From SZUA-448 sp045627185 (lineage in GTDB: Bacteria > Bacillota > Clostridia > Lachnospirales > Lachnospiraceae), in NCBI GenBank assembly GCA_045627185.1, contig JAZQNE010000018.1, positions 1-23,940 of the forward strand: a stretch of DNA of 23,940 bases, given 5' to 3'. Every line of letters starts with the position of its first letter. The first letter of the stretch is position 1. The notes under the pieces are model-generated. The model did no database searches, was not told the DNA's origin, and saw nothing but the letters and a program-made list of their open reading frames with translations. A program made the translations under genes and the position numbers. Below are positions 1 through 10,648 of the stretch, piece by piece.

Positions 1-1642
1 CCTTAATCTTTGCATGAAGGGTGATAACACCGTTTTCATATGCAAGAAGTGCTTCGTTAACGCTCTTGAAGATCTTACCTTCGCCAAGGTCACCGGGTTT
101 CTCAAGTGTCAGGTAGTAAATACCGAGAACCATATCCTGTGAAGGAACGGCAACGGGACCACCGTCTGAAGGCTTTAAGAGGTTGTTCGGTGAAAGCAGA
201 AGGAAACGGCACTCTGCCTGTGCTTCAACGGAAAGAGGAAGATGGACAGCCATCTGGTCACCATCGAAGTCAGCGTTGAATGCGGTACATACCAACGGAT
301 GAAGCTTGATAGCTTTACCTTCAACAAGGATGGACTCGAAAGCCTGAATACCAAGACGATGCAGTGTTGGTGCACGGTTCAGCATTACAGGATGCTCACG
401 GATAACATCCTCAAGTACGTCCCAAACCTCTGTTTGAAGACGCTCAACCATCTTTTTAGCTGATTTAATGTTGTGTGCGATGCCACGGCCTACAAGTTCC
501 TTCATTACGAAGGGTTTGAAGAGCTCAATAGCCATTTCCTTAGGAAGACCGCACTGATAAATCTTAAGTTCGGGACCTACAACGATAACGGAACGGCCTG
601 AGTAATCGACACGCTTACCAAGAAGGTTCTGACGGAAACGTCCCTGCTTACCCTTTAACATATCCGAAAGGGACTTAAGAGGACGGTTGCCGGGGCCTGT
701 TACGGCACGACCGCGACGGCCGTTATCAATAAGGGCATCAACAGCTTCCTGGAGCATACGCTTTTCGTTACGAACAATGATGTTCGGAGCACCAAGCTCA
801 AGAAGCTTGTTAAGACGATTGTTTCTGTTGATGATACGGCGATACAGATCATTCATGTCGGATGTAGCAAAACGTCCGCCATCAAGCTGTACCATGGGAC
901 GAAGATCCGGAGGGATAACCGGGATAACGGTCATAACCATCCACTCAGGGCGGTTTCCGGACTCGCGGAATGCCTCAACAACCTCAAGACGCTTGATAAT
1001 TCTTGCGCGCTTCTGGCCATTTGCATCAACAAGCTGTGCATGTAATTCTTCTGATTCCTTCTCAAGATCGATAGCGCAAAGGAGTTCGCGAACGGACTCT
1101 GCACCCATGTCTGCACGGAAAGAACCCTCGCCGTATTTTTCTACGGCATCGTTGTACTCTTTCTCAGTAAGGATCTGTTTGTAAGCAAGATCTGTTGTTC
1201 CGGGATCAAGTACGATATAAGCTGCAAAATAAAGGACTTTTTCAAGTACTCTGGGTGATAAGTCAAGGATGAGACCCATACGGCTGGGGATACCCTTGAA
1301 ATACCAGATATGAGAAACAGGAGCTGCAAGCTCAATGTGACCCATACGCTCACGACGTACGCTGGCTTTTGTTACTTCAACACCGCATCGGTCGCAGACA
1401 ACACCCTTATAACGGATTTTCTTATATTTACCGCAGTGGCACTCCCAGTCCTTCTGGGGTCCGAAAATCTTCTCACAGAACAGACCGTCTTTTTCGGGTT
1501 TCAGTGTTCTGTAGTTGATTGTTTCAGGCTTCTTAACTTCACCCTTTGACCACTCATGGATTTTCTCGGGTGAAGCAAGCTTTATCTGGATTTTGTCGTA
1601 AGAAACTTCTCTTACTTCATCTGTAAAAATATCTAATGACAT
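1..1642 (-). CDS. rpoC: DNA-directed RNA polymerase subunit beta' (N-terminal part)
   Basis: Beta' subunit of RNA polymerase; with beta it forms the active-site cleft. Only the first 547 codons are in the window. The product begins MSLDIFTDEVREVSYDKI. It has the N-terminal zinc-binding cysteines (CHCGKY near residues 70-74, CDRCG near 85-90) and, near residue 455, the catalytic magnesium loop NADFDGDQMAVH (about 241-280). The ATG at 1642 is preceded by AAGGGAG at a good distance. It lies 41 bp after rpoB with no terminator between, so the two are cotranscribed. Identification is certain; the 3' part lies outside the window. Confidence 0.98.
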   Translation of the reverse strand, partial: MSLDIFTDEVREVSYDKIQIKLASPEKIHEWSKGEVKKPETINYRTLKPEKDGLFCEKIFGPQKDWECHCGKYKKIRYKGVVCDRCGVEVTKASVRRERMGHIELAAPVSHIWYFKGIPSRMGLILDLSPRVLEKVLYFAAYIVLDPGTTDLAYKQILTEKEYNDAVEKYGEGSFRADMGAESVRELLCAIDLEKESEELHAQLVDANGQKRARIIKRLEVVEAFRESGNRPEWMVMTVIPVIPPDLRPMVQLDGGRFATSDMNDLYRRIINRNNRLNKLLELGAPNIIVRNEKRMLQEAVDALIDNGRRGRAVTGPGNRPLKSLSDMLKGKQGRFRQNLLGKRVDYSGRSVIVVGPELKIYQCGLPKEMAIELFKPFVMKELVGRGIAHNIKSAKKMVERLQTEVWDVLEDVIREHPVMLNRAPTLHRLGIQAFESILVEGKAIKLHPLVCTAFNADFDGDQMAVHLPLSVEAQAECRFLLLSPNNLLKPSDGGPVAVPSQDMVLGIYYLTLEKPGDLGEGKIFKSVNEALLAYENGVITLHAKIK

Positions 1643-1683
1643 AATGTCGCTCCCTTCAGGTTATTAACGGTAATTCTCTTGAA

Positions 1684-5667
<3,984 letters not shown>

Positions 5668-5717
5668 TGACGCACACTCCTTGTATTTTGATAACGATTA
5701 CGTTACTAAGATTTTGT

Positions 5718-5745
5718 TTGCATTTCCCCAAAAATGTGTTATAAT
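5718..5745 (+). promoter_or_regulatory. candidate promoter of the BTAD regulator, overlapping the rpoB leader
   Basis: Plus-strand TTGCAT (5718-5723) and a perfect TATAAT (5740-5745), 16 bp apart. Predicted start is about 5752, giving a leader of roughly 186 nt to the ATG at 5938. The predicted transcript would run across the rpoB promoter. A second TATAAT at 5831-5836 lacks a recognisable -35, so the true start could be nearer the gene. Confidence 0.5.
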
Positions 5746-5786
5746 ATATGTATATGGGCACACGAAACCATAATAACGTACATTTC

Positions 5787-5815
5787 ATATTAGCATAGAA
5801 AAGTCAAGGTGTCAA
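5787..5815 (-). promoter_or_regulatory. rpoBC promoter
   Basis: Minus-strand TTGACA (5815-5810) and TAATAT (5792-5787) are separated by 17 bp, with a TG extended -10 (TGC before TAATAT). Predicted transcription start is near 5780, giving a leader of about 113 nt. This fits rpoBC being separated from rplJL by a terminator and by foreign genes. The leader also contains a small dyad TAACG-ATTA-CGTTA at 5692-5705 of unknown meaning. Confidence 0.8.
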
Positions 5816-5896
5816 CGATTTTTTTATATATATAATAGGTAATTTATTTTCGATTTCATCGGATAATCAGGGTATATCTTCACATTTTCAAAAGCC

Positions 5897-5907
5897 CGGG
5901 TTACCCG
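5897..5907. promoter_or_regulatory. CGGGT-T-ACCCG palindrome in the regulator leader
   Basis: A perfect 11-bp palindrome sits 30 bp upstream of the regulator's ATG, next to its ribosome-binding site. It could be an operator, for example for autoregulation, or just a small hairpin. No binding protein can be assigned from sequence. Confidence 0.3.
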
Positions 5908-5937
5908 ATTAAGAACATTTTAAATGAGAGGCATTTT

Positions 5938-7146
5938 ATGGAAGACAAGATCCAAATCAACATGCTGGGCGAATTTACAATCACTTATCGTGACGTTGTA
6001 ATTTCAGACCGTGACAACCGTTCTAAAAAAGTATGGACACTTCTCGAGTATCTGATTGCGTTCCATAACAAAGAGATTTCCCAGAGCGCTCTGGTTGACC
6101 TGCTTTGGCCGGAAATCCGCAACTCGGATCCTTCAAACTCGCTGAAGACTATTCTTCATCGTGCACGTGTTCTGCTGGATTCTCTCGAATTTCCTGACGC
6201 GAAGCTGATTCTGCACCGTCGTGATACTTACGCATGGAATAATAATCTTCCTTATGAAATTGATGTAGAAGTTTTTGAGGCTCTCTGCAAGAAGTCAACA
6301 TCCCCAAATCTATCCGAAGAAGAACGTCAGGAAGTTTTTGAGCAGGCTCTTAAGATTTACAAGGGTGAATTCCTTCCCAAGAACAACACTGATTCGTGGG
6401 CAATGTCTCTGGCAACACATTACCAGTCCGAATACACAAAGCTTATTTATGATTACAGTGCTCTTCTTGCTTCCCAGGGCGAATATCACAGAATCGTTGA
6501 AATATGCACAAATGCAGTTATTTTCGATCCTTATGACGAGCATCTTCACTATCTTCTTATTGACGCCCTTTACCGTTCGGGCCAGCAGAAGAAGTCAATT
6601 CAGCAATATCAGAGCGTTATCAGTATGTTCTATGACAAGTTTGGTCTTACTCCTTCAAAGGAACTCACCAACCTGTATCAGGACATCGTAAAGACTGAAA
6701 ATGCTACTCAGACAGACTTAAGCATTATCCAGAATGACCTTAAAGAGCACAATGCAATCCGTACCGCTTATCAGTGCGAATATTCCGTATTCCAGAATCT
6801 CTACCGCATTGAGGCGCGTGCAGCTGCAAGAAGCGGCCTTTCCGTTTTCCTCTGCCTGATTACGATTCAGGGCACAAGCCGCAAGGACAGCTCAACTCAC
6901 GTTACAAAGGCCATGACACGTATGGCTGAGACAATTGCAAACGCTCTCCGAAGCGGTGATGTATTTGCCCGTTACAGTGTAAACCAGTACATCGTAATGC
7001 TTCCTTCAACATCGTATGAAAACAGCACAATGATTGGTGAACGTATTCTCAAGAAATTTGACTCCGAACGTCCCAAATACAATGTTTCCGTTTCCTACAC
7101 GCTCAAGCACCTTGAGCCTTCAGCTTTCACAAACGAGTCTAATTAA
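5938..7146 (+). CDS. BTAD/SARP-like transcriptional regulator with degenerate GGDEF-like C-terminus
   Basis: A 402-residue cytoplasmic regulator. Residues about 1-95 look like an OmpR/PhoB-type winged helix (MEDKIQINMLGEFTITYRD, then the SALVDLLWPEI and LKTILHRARVLLD helices). Residues about 100-250 match the bacterial transcriptional activation domain, an all-helical TPR-like fold (EVFEQALKIYKGEFLP, DALYRSGQQKKSIQQYQ). Residues about 275-395 have the pattern of a GGDEF/nucleotide-cyclase fold (LRSGDVFARYSVNQYIVMLP), but the catalytic GGDEF signature is replaced by SVNQY, so enzymatic activity is unlikely; a binding or dimerising role is inferred. ATG 5938 follows GAGAGG. It diverges from rpoB and is closed by its own terminator. 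The target genes are unknown. Confidence 0.85.
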   Translation: MEDKIQINMLGEFTITYRDVVISDRDNRSKKVWTLLEYLIAFHNKEISQSALVDLLWPEIRNSDPSNSLKTILHRARVLLDSLEFPDAKLILHRRDTYAWNNNLPYEIDVEVFEALCKKSTSPNLSEEERQEVFEQALKIYKGEFLPKNNTDSWAMSLATHYQSEYTKLIYDYSALLASQGEYHRIVEICTNAVIFDPYDEHLHYLLIDALYRSGQQKKSIQQYQSVISMFYDKFGLTPSKELTNLYQDIVKTENATQTDLSIIQNDLKEHNAIRTAYQCEYSVFQNLYRIEARAAARSGLSVFLCLITIQGTSRKDSSTHVTKAMTRMAETIANALRSGDVFARYSVNQYIVMLPSTSYENSTMIGERILKKFDSERPKYNVSVSYTLKHLEPSAFTNESN

Positions 7147-7159
7147 CCCGAATAAAACC

Positions 7160-7191
7160 AAAGCCCACAGATTGCTCTGCGGGCTTTTTTC
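7160..7191 (+). terminator. intrinsic terminator of the BTAD regulator
   Basis: A 12-bp stem with one A/C mismatch and a TTGC loop, followed by a run of T, begins 14 bp after the stop codon on the plus strand. Confidence 0.9.
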
Positions 7192-7229
7192 TTGTGAGTC
7201 AAAAAGAAGCAAGAGTGTTTCAAAAACGT

Positions 7230-7267
7230 AAAAAACCGCAGTGCCCGGAATTCCGAAAACTGCGGTT
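7230..7267 (-). terminator. terminator of the small membrane-protein gene (copy A)
   Basis: The stem AACCGCAGT/ACTGCGGTT encloses a second palindrome, CGGAATTCCG. It is followed on the minus strand by six T. It is the duplicated rplL terminator. Confidence 0.85.
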
Positions 7268-7303
7268 CAAGTGTCAGTCTTAAATTATTTAAGAGTAACC
7301 TTT
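7230..7303. repeat. 74-bp direct repeat, copy A (duplicate of rplL 3' end and terminator)
   Basis: This segment matches 8186-8259 at 72 of 74 positions (differences at 7243 and 7270). In the copy at 8186-8259 it encodes the last codons of L7/L12 plus its terminator. Here it follows an unrelated gene, whose stop codon is completed by the first bases of the repeat. The minus-strand hairpin (arms 7234-7242 and 7259-7267, then a T run) should terminate the small membrane-protein gene. Confidence 0.92.
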
Positions 7304-7751
7304 ATAACCCATATGATGGCAACATCACGTAGAAAAAAACCGAAACCCCATTATCCGAGGGCACAGCAGCCAAACTCACATTACAATATCTCCTCTTGAA
7401 TGTGCATGGAATTGCGTTGGAATCATAGAAAGCGGCTATCACCTTATCCATTTCTTCCTGAGTAAAAAGCTTCTCCATCGGTCCCACAACACTGTCATTG
7501 TCCCTTTTTTCAAACCCACCAAGTTGAGTTTCTATATCTTGCCATTCACTTTCATTCAATTCATATCTCGCATAATATCTATTACCATTATCGGTTGAAT
7601 ATTCCAGCAAAGGTGAAAAACCGTCCAACAAACGTCTTGCATTTTTCATGCTAAGTTCAGGCATGATTTTCAGGGACAAAACAAGTATTCCCACAATTGC
7701 AATCAGCATGCAAACCCCTAAAATAACAAAAACAACATAACATTTTTTCAT
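7302..7751 (-). CDS. small membrane-anchored protein of unknown function
   Basis: Family not recognised. The chosen ATG at 7751 gives 149 residues and has AGAGG eleven bases upstream; an in-frame ATG at 7787 would add 12 residues but has no ribosome-binding site. Residues about 2-28 (KKCYVVFVILGVCMLIAIVG and on) form one hydrophobic helix after a short basic start, so the protein is probably anchored in the membrane with an extracytoplasmic domain of about 115 residues. That domain has two cysteines close together near the C-terminus (PCTFKRRYC), possibly a disulfide. The stop codon is formed at the junction with the duplicated rplL tail, so the natural C-terminus may have been cut by the event that created the repeat. 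Confidence 0.6.
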   Translation of the reverse strand: MKKCYVVFVILGVCMLIAIVGILVLSLKIMPELSMKNARRLLDGFSPLLEYSTDNGNRYYARYELNESEWQDIETQLGGFEKRDNDSVVGPMEKLFTQEEMDKVIAAFYDSNAIPCTFKRRYCNVSLAAVPSDNGVSVFFYVMLPSYGL

Positions 7752-8185
7752 TCCGTGTTCGACCTCTACAGACCAATAAACTCGCAAATTGAATATTTTT
7801 TATTTTTTAATTTTTCGTAACCGAATTGGTTTAACTTATACCAATTTCTTTTTGTCTTGAAATACATTTCTGACGAAAAAACATTTCTTTATAGTATCAT
7901 AGTGTTCTTTATTTTACAAACTATTTTAGCATTAAGTGCAAGAAATTTCCACATACAGTGTTTGGAACAAGTAAGCTCCATGCTTGGCCATAAAGGGATG
8001 GAAGTTAGTTTTACAATTGAATTTTCAAAGAATTTCTGTTCTGCGGCGAAAATATTGTTTAATAATGATTCAAGCACTAAATCTTTACTCTATATATCCT
8101 TAACTGTAGCTGATATGATTTCTGTTGGCAAACCACAGCCTTGCAATCCGGCTCCTTTCAGATTTCGTTTCACCGCTCACCATAA
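7752..8185. other. intergenic part of the repeat-bracketed insert
   Basis: No convincing gene. The minus strand has a possible decayed reading frame from about 8140 down to 7889 (LQGCGLPTEIISATVKDI, an in-frame TAG, then SKDLVLESLLNNIFAAEQKF) with no recognised family. A dyad AATTGGT/ACCAATT with a 9-bp gap lies at 7824-7846 in the AT-rich region upstream of the small membrane-protein gene and could be an operator. A plus-strand frame starting at 7857 runs into antisense rplL and is not credited. Confidence 0.4.
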
Positions 8186-8223
8186 AAAAAACCGCAGTTC
8201 CCGGAATTCCGAAAACTGCGGTT
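8184..8223 (-). terminator. rplL terminator
   Basis: Stem AACCGCAGT/ACTGCGGTT (8190-8198 with 8215-8223), followed on the minus strand by a run of T. It closes the rplJ-rplL unit, so rpoB is not expected to be read from rplJ. Confidence 0.9.
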
Positions 8224-8259
8224 CATGTGTCAGTCTTAAATTATTTAAGAGTAACCTTT
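8186..8259. repeat. 74-bp direct repeat, copy B (native rplL 3' end)
   Basis: Partner of 7230-7303, offset by 956 bp. It covers the last five codons of rplL (KVTLK), the stop codon and the terminator. The 882 bp between the copies differ from anything expected at this locus. Confidence 0.92.
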
Positions 8260-8603
8260 GCGCCAACTTCTTCAAGTTTAGCCTTGATGTCGTTAGCTTC
8301 TTCCTTGGAAGCCTGCTCCTTAACCATCTTGGGAGCGCCATCAACAAGATCCTTAGCTTCCTTTAAGCCAAGACCGGTGATCTCACGAACAACCTTGATA
8401 ACTTTAACCTTCTCAGCGCCAACTTCTGTAAGTTCAACGTCGAATTCGGTCTTCTCTTCAACTTCTGCTGCGGGGCCGGCTGCTGCAACTACAACACCTG
8501 CTGCTGCGCTAACACCAAACTCTTCTTCACATGCCTTAACAAGATCGTTAAGCTCAAGTACTGTCATAGCCTTGATAGCATCAATAAATTCCTGATTAGT
8601 CAT
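8241..8603 (-). CDS. rplL: 50S ribosomal protein L7/L12
   Basis: Stalk protein of the large subunit that recruits translation GTPases, 120 residues, the usual length. The order is an N-terminal dimerisation helix (MTNQEFIDAIKAMTVLELND), an Ala/Gly/Val hinge (SAAAGVVVAAAGPAAE) and the C-terminal domain with VKVIKVVREITGLGLKEAKD and VDGAPK. The ATG at 8603 is preferred because GGAGG lies seven bases upstream; an in-frame ATG at 8615 overlaps that site. It is 145 bp downstream of rplJ, which is a fairly long spacer, and ends in its own terminator. Confidence 0.97.
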   Translation of the reverse strand: MTNQEFIDAIKAMTVLELNDLVKACEEEFGVSAAAGVVVAAAGPAAEVEEKTEFDVELTEVGAEKVKVIKVVREITGLGLKEAKDLVDGAPKMVKEQASKEEANDIKAKLEEVGAKVTLK

Positions 8604-8748
8604 AATTTCCTCCATTTTACCGCCATCTGCGGCGAATAATGATTTCTACAGCATACCCGTCATGCGGCTTTGCTGTGATGTGAGCACTCTGCTCGATGGT
8701 GATGTTTCAAATCTGAAGCAATCACCGACAACTGTCGATTGACTTTAG

Positions 8749-9243
8749 TTATGCTGCTTCGCCATTCTTCTCTGCAATCTGCTTGATAACACGAGCAAGA
8801 TTTGCGATAGGGCTCTGGAGACTGCCAAGGAGTCTGGAAATAAGAACTTCCTTGGAAGGGATAGTAGCAACAACCTGAAGACCCTTTGCATCATAGAATG
8901 TTCCATCTACAACGCCTGCTTTGAACTCAAGCTTCGGAGCGGTCTTCATGAACTCTGCAAGGATTCTTGCGGGAGCGGTAGCATCCTCAAGTGCGAATGC
9001 AACAGCGCTGGGGCCGTCAAGAGAAGCATCAAGCTGAGCAAAATCAGTTCCTTCGAAAGCTCTCTTCATGTAGGTGTTCTTGTATACCTTGTATACAACG
9101 CCTGCTTCACGAAGCTTACGACGAAGCTGTGTGTCCTGCTCAACGGTAAGGCCACGATAGTCAACAAGGACTGCAGCCTTAGCCTTTCCTGCATATTCTT
9201 TGATCTCGTCAACGATAGGTGCTTTGATTTCAACTTTTGCCAT
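8749..9243 (-). CDS. rplJ: 50S ribosomal protein L10
   Basis: Base of the L7/L12 stalk and autogenous repressor of the rplJL unit, 164 residues. It starts MAKVEIKAPIVDEIKEYAGK and has the typical core VLVDYRGLTVEQDTQLRRKL, with a C-terminal helix that binds L12 dimers. The ATG at 9243 follows AGGAGA. It is preceded by an L10 leader RNA and a strong promoter. Confidence 0.97.
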   Translation of the reverse strand: MAKVEIKAPIVDEIKEYAGKAKAAVLVDYRGLTVEQDTQLRRKLREAGVVYKVYKNTYMKRAFEGTDFAQLDASLDGPSAVAFALEDATAPARILAEFMKTAPKLEFKAGVVDGTFYDAKGLQVVATIPSKEVLISRLLGSLQSPIANLARVIKQIAEKNGEAA

Positions 9244-9261
9244 AATGAAAATCTCCTATCT

Positions 9262-9397
9262 GTATTTGTGCTCGGAAAAAAGAAAAACCTCTGCGAAGCC
9301 GCAGAGGTATTAGTCGATTTCATCAACAATATCTGTTATCCCTCGGCTGGCGGTTGTCCTTACGCCGGTTCTCCGGCACCTGCTTTCTTCGGCACGA
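9262..9397 (-). ncRNA. ribosomal protein L10 leader
   Basis: Between the rplJ promoter and rplJ, the minus strand carries the pattern I know from Firmicute L10 leaders: GCCGAAGAAAGCAGGTGCC, a GC hairpin (GCCGG...CCGGC), then CCGCCAGCCGAGG, followed by a terminator-like hairpin. L10 (with L12) binds this leader to shut down rplJL expression. Boundaries are approximate; a covariance-model search would set them. Confidence 0.8.
9272..9308 (-). terminator. attenuator hairpin in the L10 leader
   Basis: A perfect nine-base-pair stem ACCTCTGCG/CGCAGAGGT with a four-base loop, followed on the minus strand by a T-rich run. It lies just upstream of the rplJ ribosome-binding site, so transcription attenuation is likely. 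Confidence 0.8.
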
Positions 9398-9402
9398 GTG
9401 AT

Positions 9403-9431
9403 AATATAACACGTGGAGGAGGGTTTGTCAA
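9403..9431 (-). promoter_or_regulatory. rplJL promoter
   Basis: TTGACA (9431-9426) and TATATT (9408-9403) with 17-bp spacing on the minus strand. Predicted start is near 9397, at the beginning of the L10 leader. Confidence 0.85.
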
Positions 9432-9556
9432 GGAAATTATTCAAAAAGCGAAAATTCAAAAAGCAATACGTCTCTCACAAAACCTCATGCAGCAGTTCTG
9501 CCGTTTTCTTATTGGAGTATTTTGAAATCGGAAAGAACAAAGTGTCACACCGGTTT

Positions 9557-9597
9557 CTTTCTGTCAATAGATTTTACAAAAACCTATTGACAGAAAG
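9557..9597. repeat. 14-bp perfect inverted repeat
   Basis: CTTTCTGTCAATAG at 9557-9570 is the exact reverse complement of 9584-9597, with a 13-base AT-rich loop. Its right arm overlaps the next hairpin by two bases. It may help form the terminator region of the gene at 9634. Confidence 0.85.
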
Positions 9598-9627
9598 GAG
9601 CTGCCGCACCAAAATGCGGCAGCTCCT
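9596..9627 (-). terminator. terminator hairpin of the two-gene secreted-protein operon
   Basis: A perfect 13-bp stem AGGAGCTGCCGCA/TGCGGCAGCTCCT with a six-base loop lies directly after the gene at 9634. The following minus-strand bases (TTTCTGTC) make a poor U-tract, so termination may also use the adjoining inverted repeat. Confidence 0.65.
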
Positions 9628-9633
9628 GCAATA

Positions 9634-10584
9634 TCACAGAAGATCCAAATCATTAATCCTGTAGTTAAGCTCTTTATCCGTAAAGGTTTTCATAATGTAA
9701 TCCGGATAATAACTGACTGATTTCACAATCGGTTCTCCGTTTGCATTTATCGAATCATATTCGATTTTCAGCAAACCGTCGGATAAATAATGAATTGTTG
9801 AAAAGCAGTCATATTTTTCGCCACGCTTTTCAAAACCGGTTTCACTGACATTCATAAAATCAAACCAGGTCTTGCAATACAATTCGCAGACATCATCTAT
9901 TGCAGAAACTTTAGCAATCGAATCCCCCGGACAAATACCTGCAAAATCATTATAAGACAGTTTGTTTTTATAAAGAACAGGATAACCAACGGTAAACGGG
10001 TCCGGACTGTCAGGGCTCATCATCAGAAACAGGCGATATCCTTCATCCGTGTCATATACCAGATATCTTGTTCCGTCTGCTCTCTCTCTCATCACATCTG
10101 CCGGACACTCCTGTAACAGCGTGACTATACCGGATTCTCCGGCGTCCTGATATTCATAAACACTACTGTCCAAACCAAGCCGGAATGTATCAATTTTGGA
10201 ATTAAACAGCAGGGACTCAGAAGAATATTTTTTGATGCCTGACAGTTTACTGAGTTCATCAGCAACGTATGTTCCTTTATAAACCTCAGCATATACCTTG
10301 TCACGGTCAGGATAATCTTCAAGATTTAGCGAAGAGTAATCCGCGCCATTAGGAGCAAATGAAGGATTATAATCAGGATCATACTTTTGTCTGAACGCGA
10401 TATAGTCCTGCACTCTCCGGTCTTGTGCCAGCAAGTCCAGGTACTCCTCTCTGCTGTTTTTTTGCTCTTTTTTCTCTTTTATTTTAGCAACCGCCCGGAT
10501 TCCGCTTTCTGATGCAAAGAAAATACAAACGCCGGAAACTATGCATAAAGCAAGTAAGCACACTACAATTGTTCTTTTTTTCAT
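9634..10584 (-). CDS. exported protein of unknown function
   Basis: Family not recognised. 316 residues from the ATG at 10584, chosen for the strong AAGGAGG just upstream and the signal sequence it exposes (MKKRTIVVCLLALCIVSGVC). After the hydrophobic segment comes a charged, probably coiled stretch (AKIKEKKEQKNSREEYLDLL), then a mixed alpha/beta region with many Asp and Tyr. Around residues 220-240, FAGICPGDSIAKVSAIDDV resembles the 'I-x-x-G-x-S-x-x-x-V' turn-helix of SmpA/BamE-like folds, a weak resemblance only. It lies 64 bp downstream of the DNRLRE gene with no terminator between, so a shared transcript and a related extracellular role are likely. Confidence 0.65.
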   Translation of the reverse strand: MKKRTIVVCLLALCIVSGVCIFFASESGIRAVAKIKEKKEQKNSREEYLDLLAQDRRVQDYIAFRQKYDPDYNPSFAPNGADYSSLNLEDYPDRDKVYAEVYKGTYVADELSKLSGIKKYSSESLLFNSKIDTFRLGLDSSVYEYQDAGESGIVTLLQECPADVMRERADGTRYLVYDTDEGYRLFLMMSPDSPDPFTVGYPVLYKNKLSYNDFAGICPGDSIAKVSAIDDVCELYCKTWFDFMNVSETGFEKRGEKYDCFSTIHYLSDGLLKIEYDSINANGEPIVKSVSYYPDYIMKTFTDKELNYRINDLDLL

Positions 10585-10648
10585 TTCTTTACCTCCTTGA
10601 ATTTTGCAGGATTCAAATTCTAATACCAACCTTCAGCTACAACTCTCA

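Noticed and set aside
687..1184. Plus-strand frame of 165 codons antisense to rpoC
   Set aside because: It lies fully inside rpoC, which is unmistakable, and its composition is typical of a shadow frame.
7857..8366. Plus-strand frame of 169 codons with a hydrophobic start
   Set aside because: Its second half is antisense to rplL and its terminator, there is no ribosome-binding site, and its composition is explained by that overlap.
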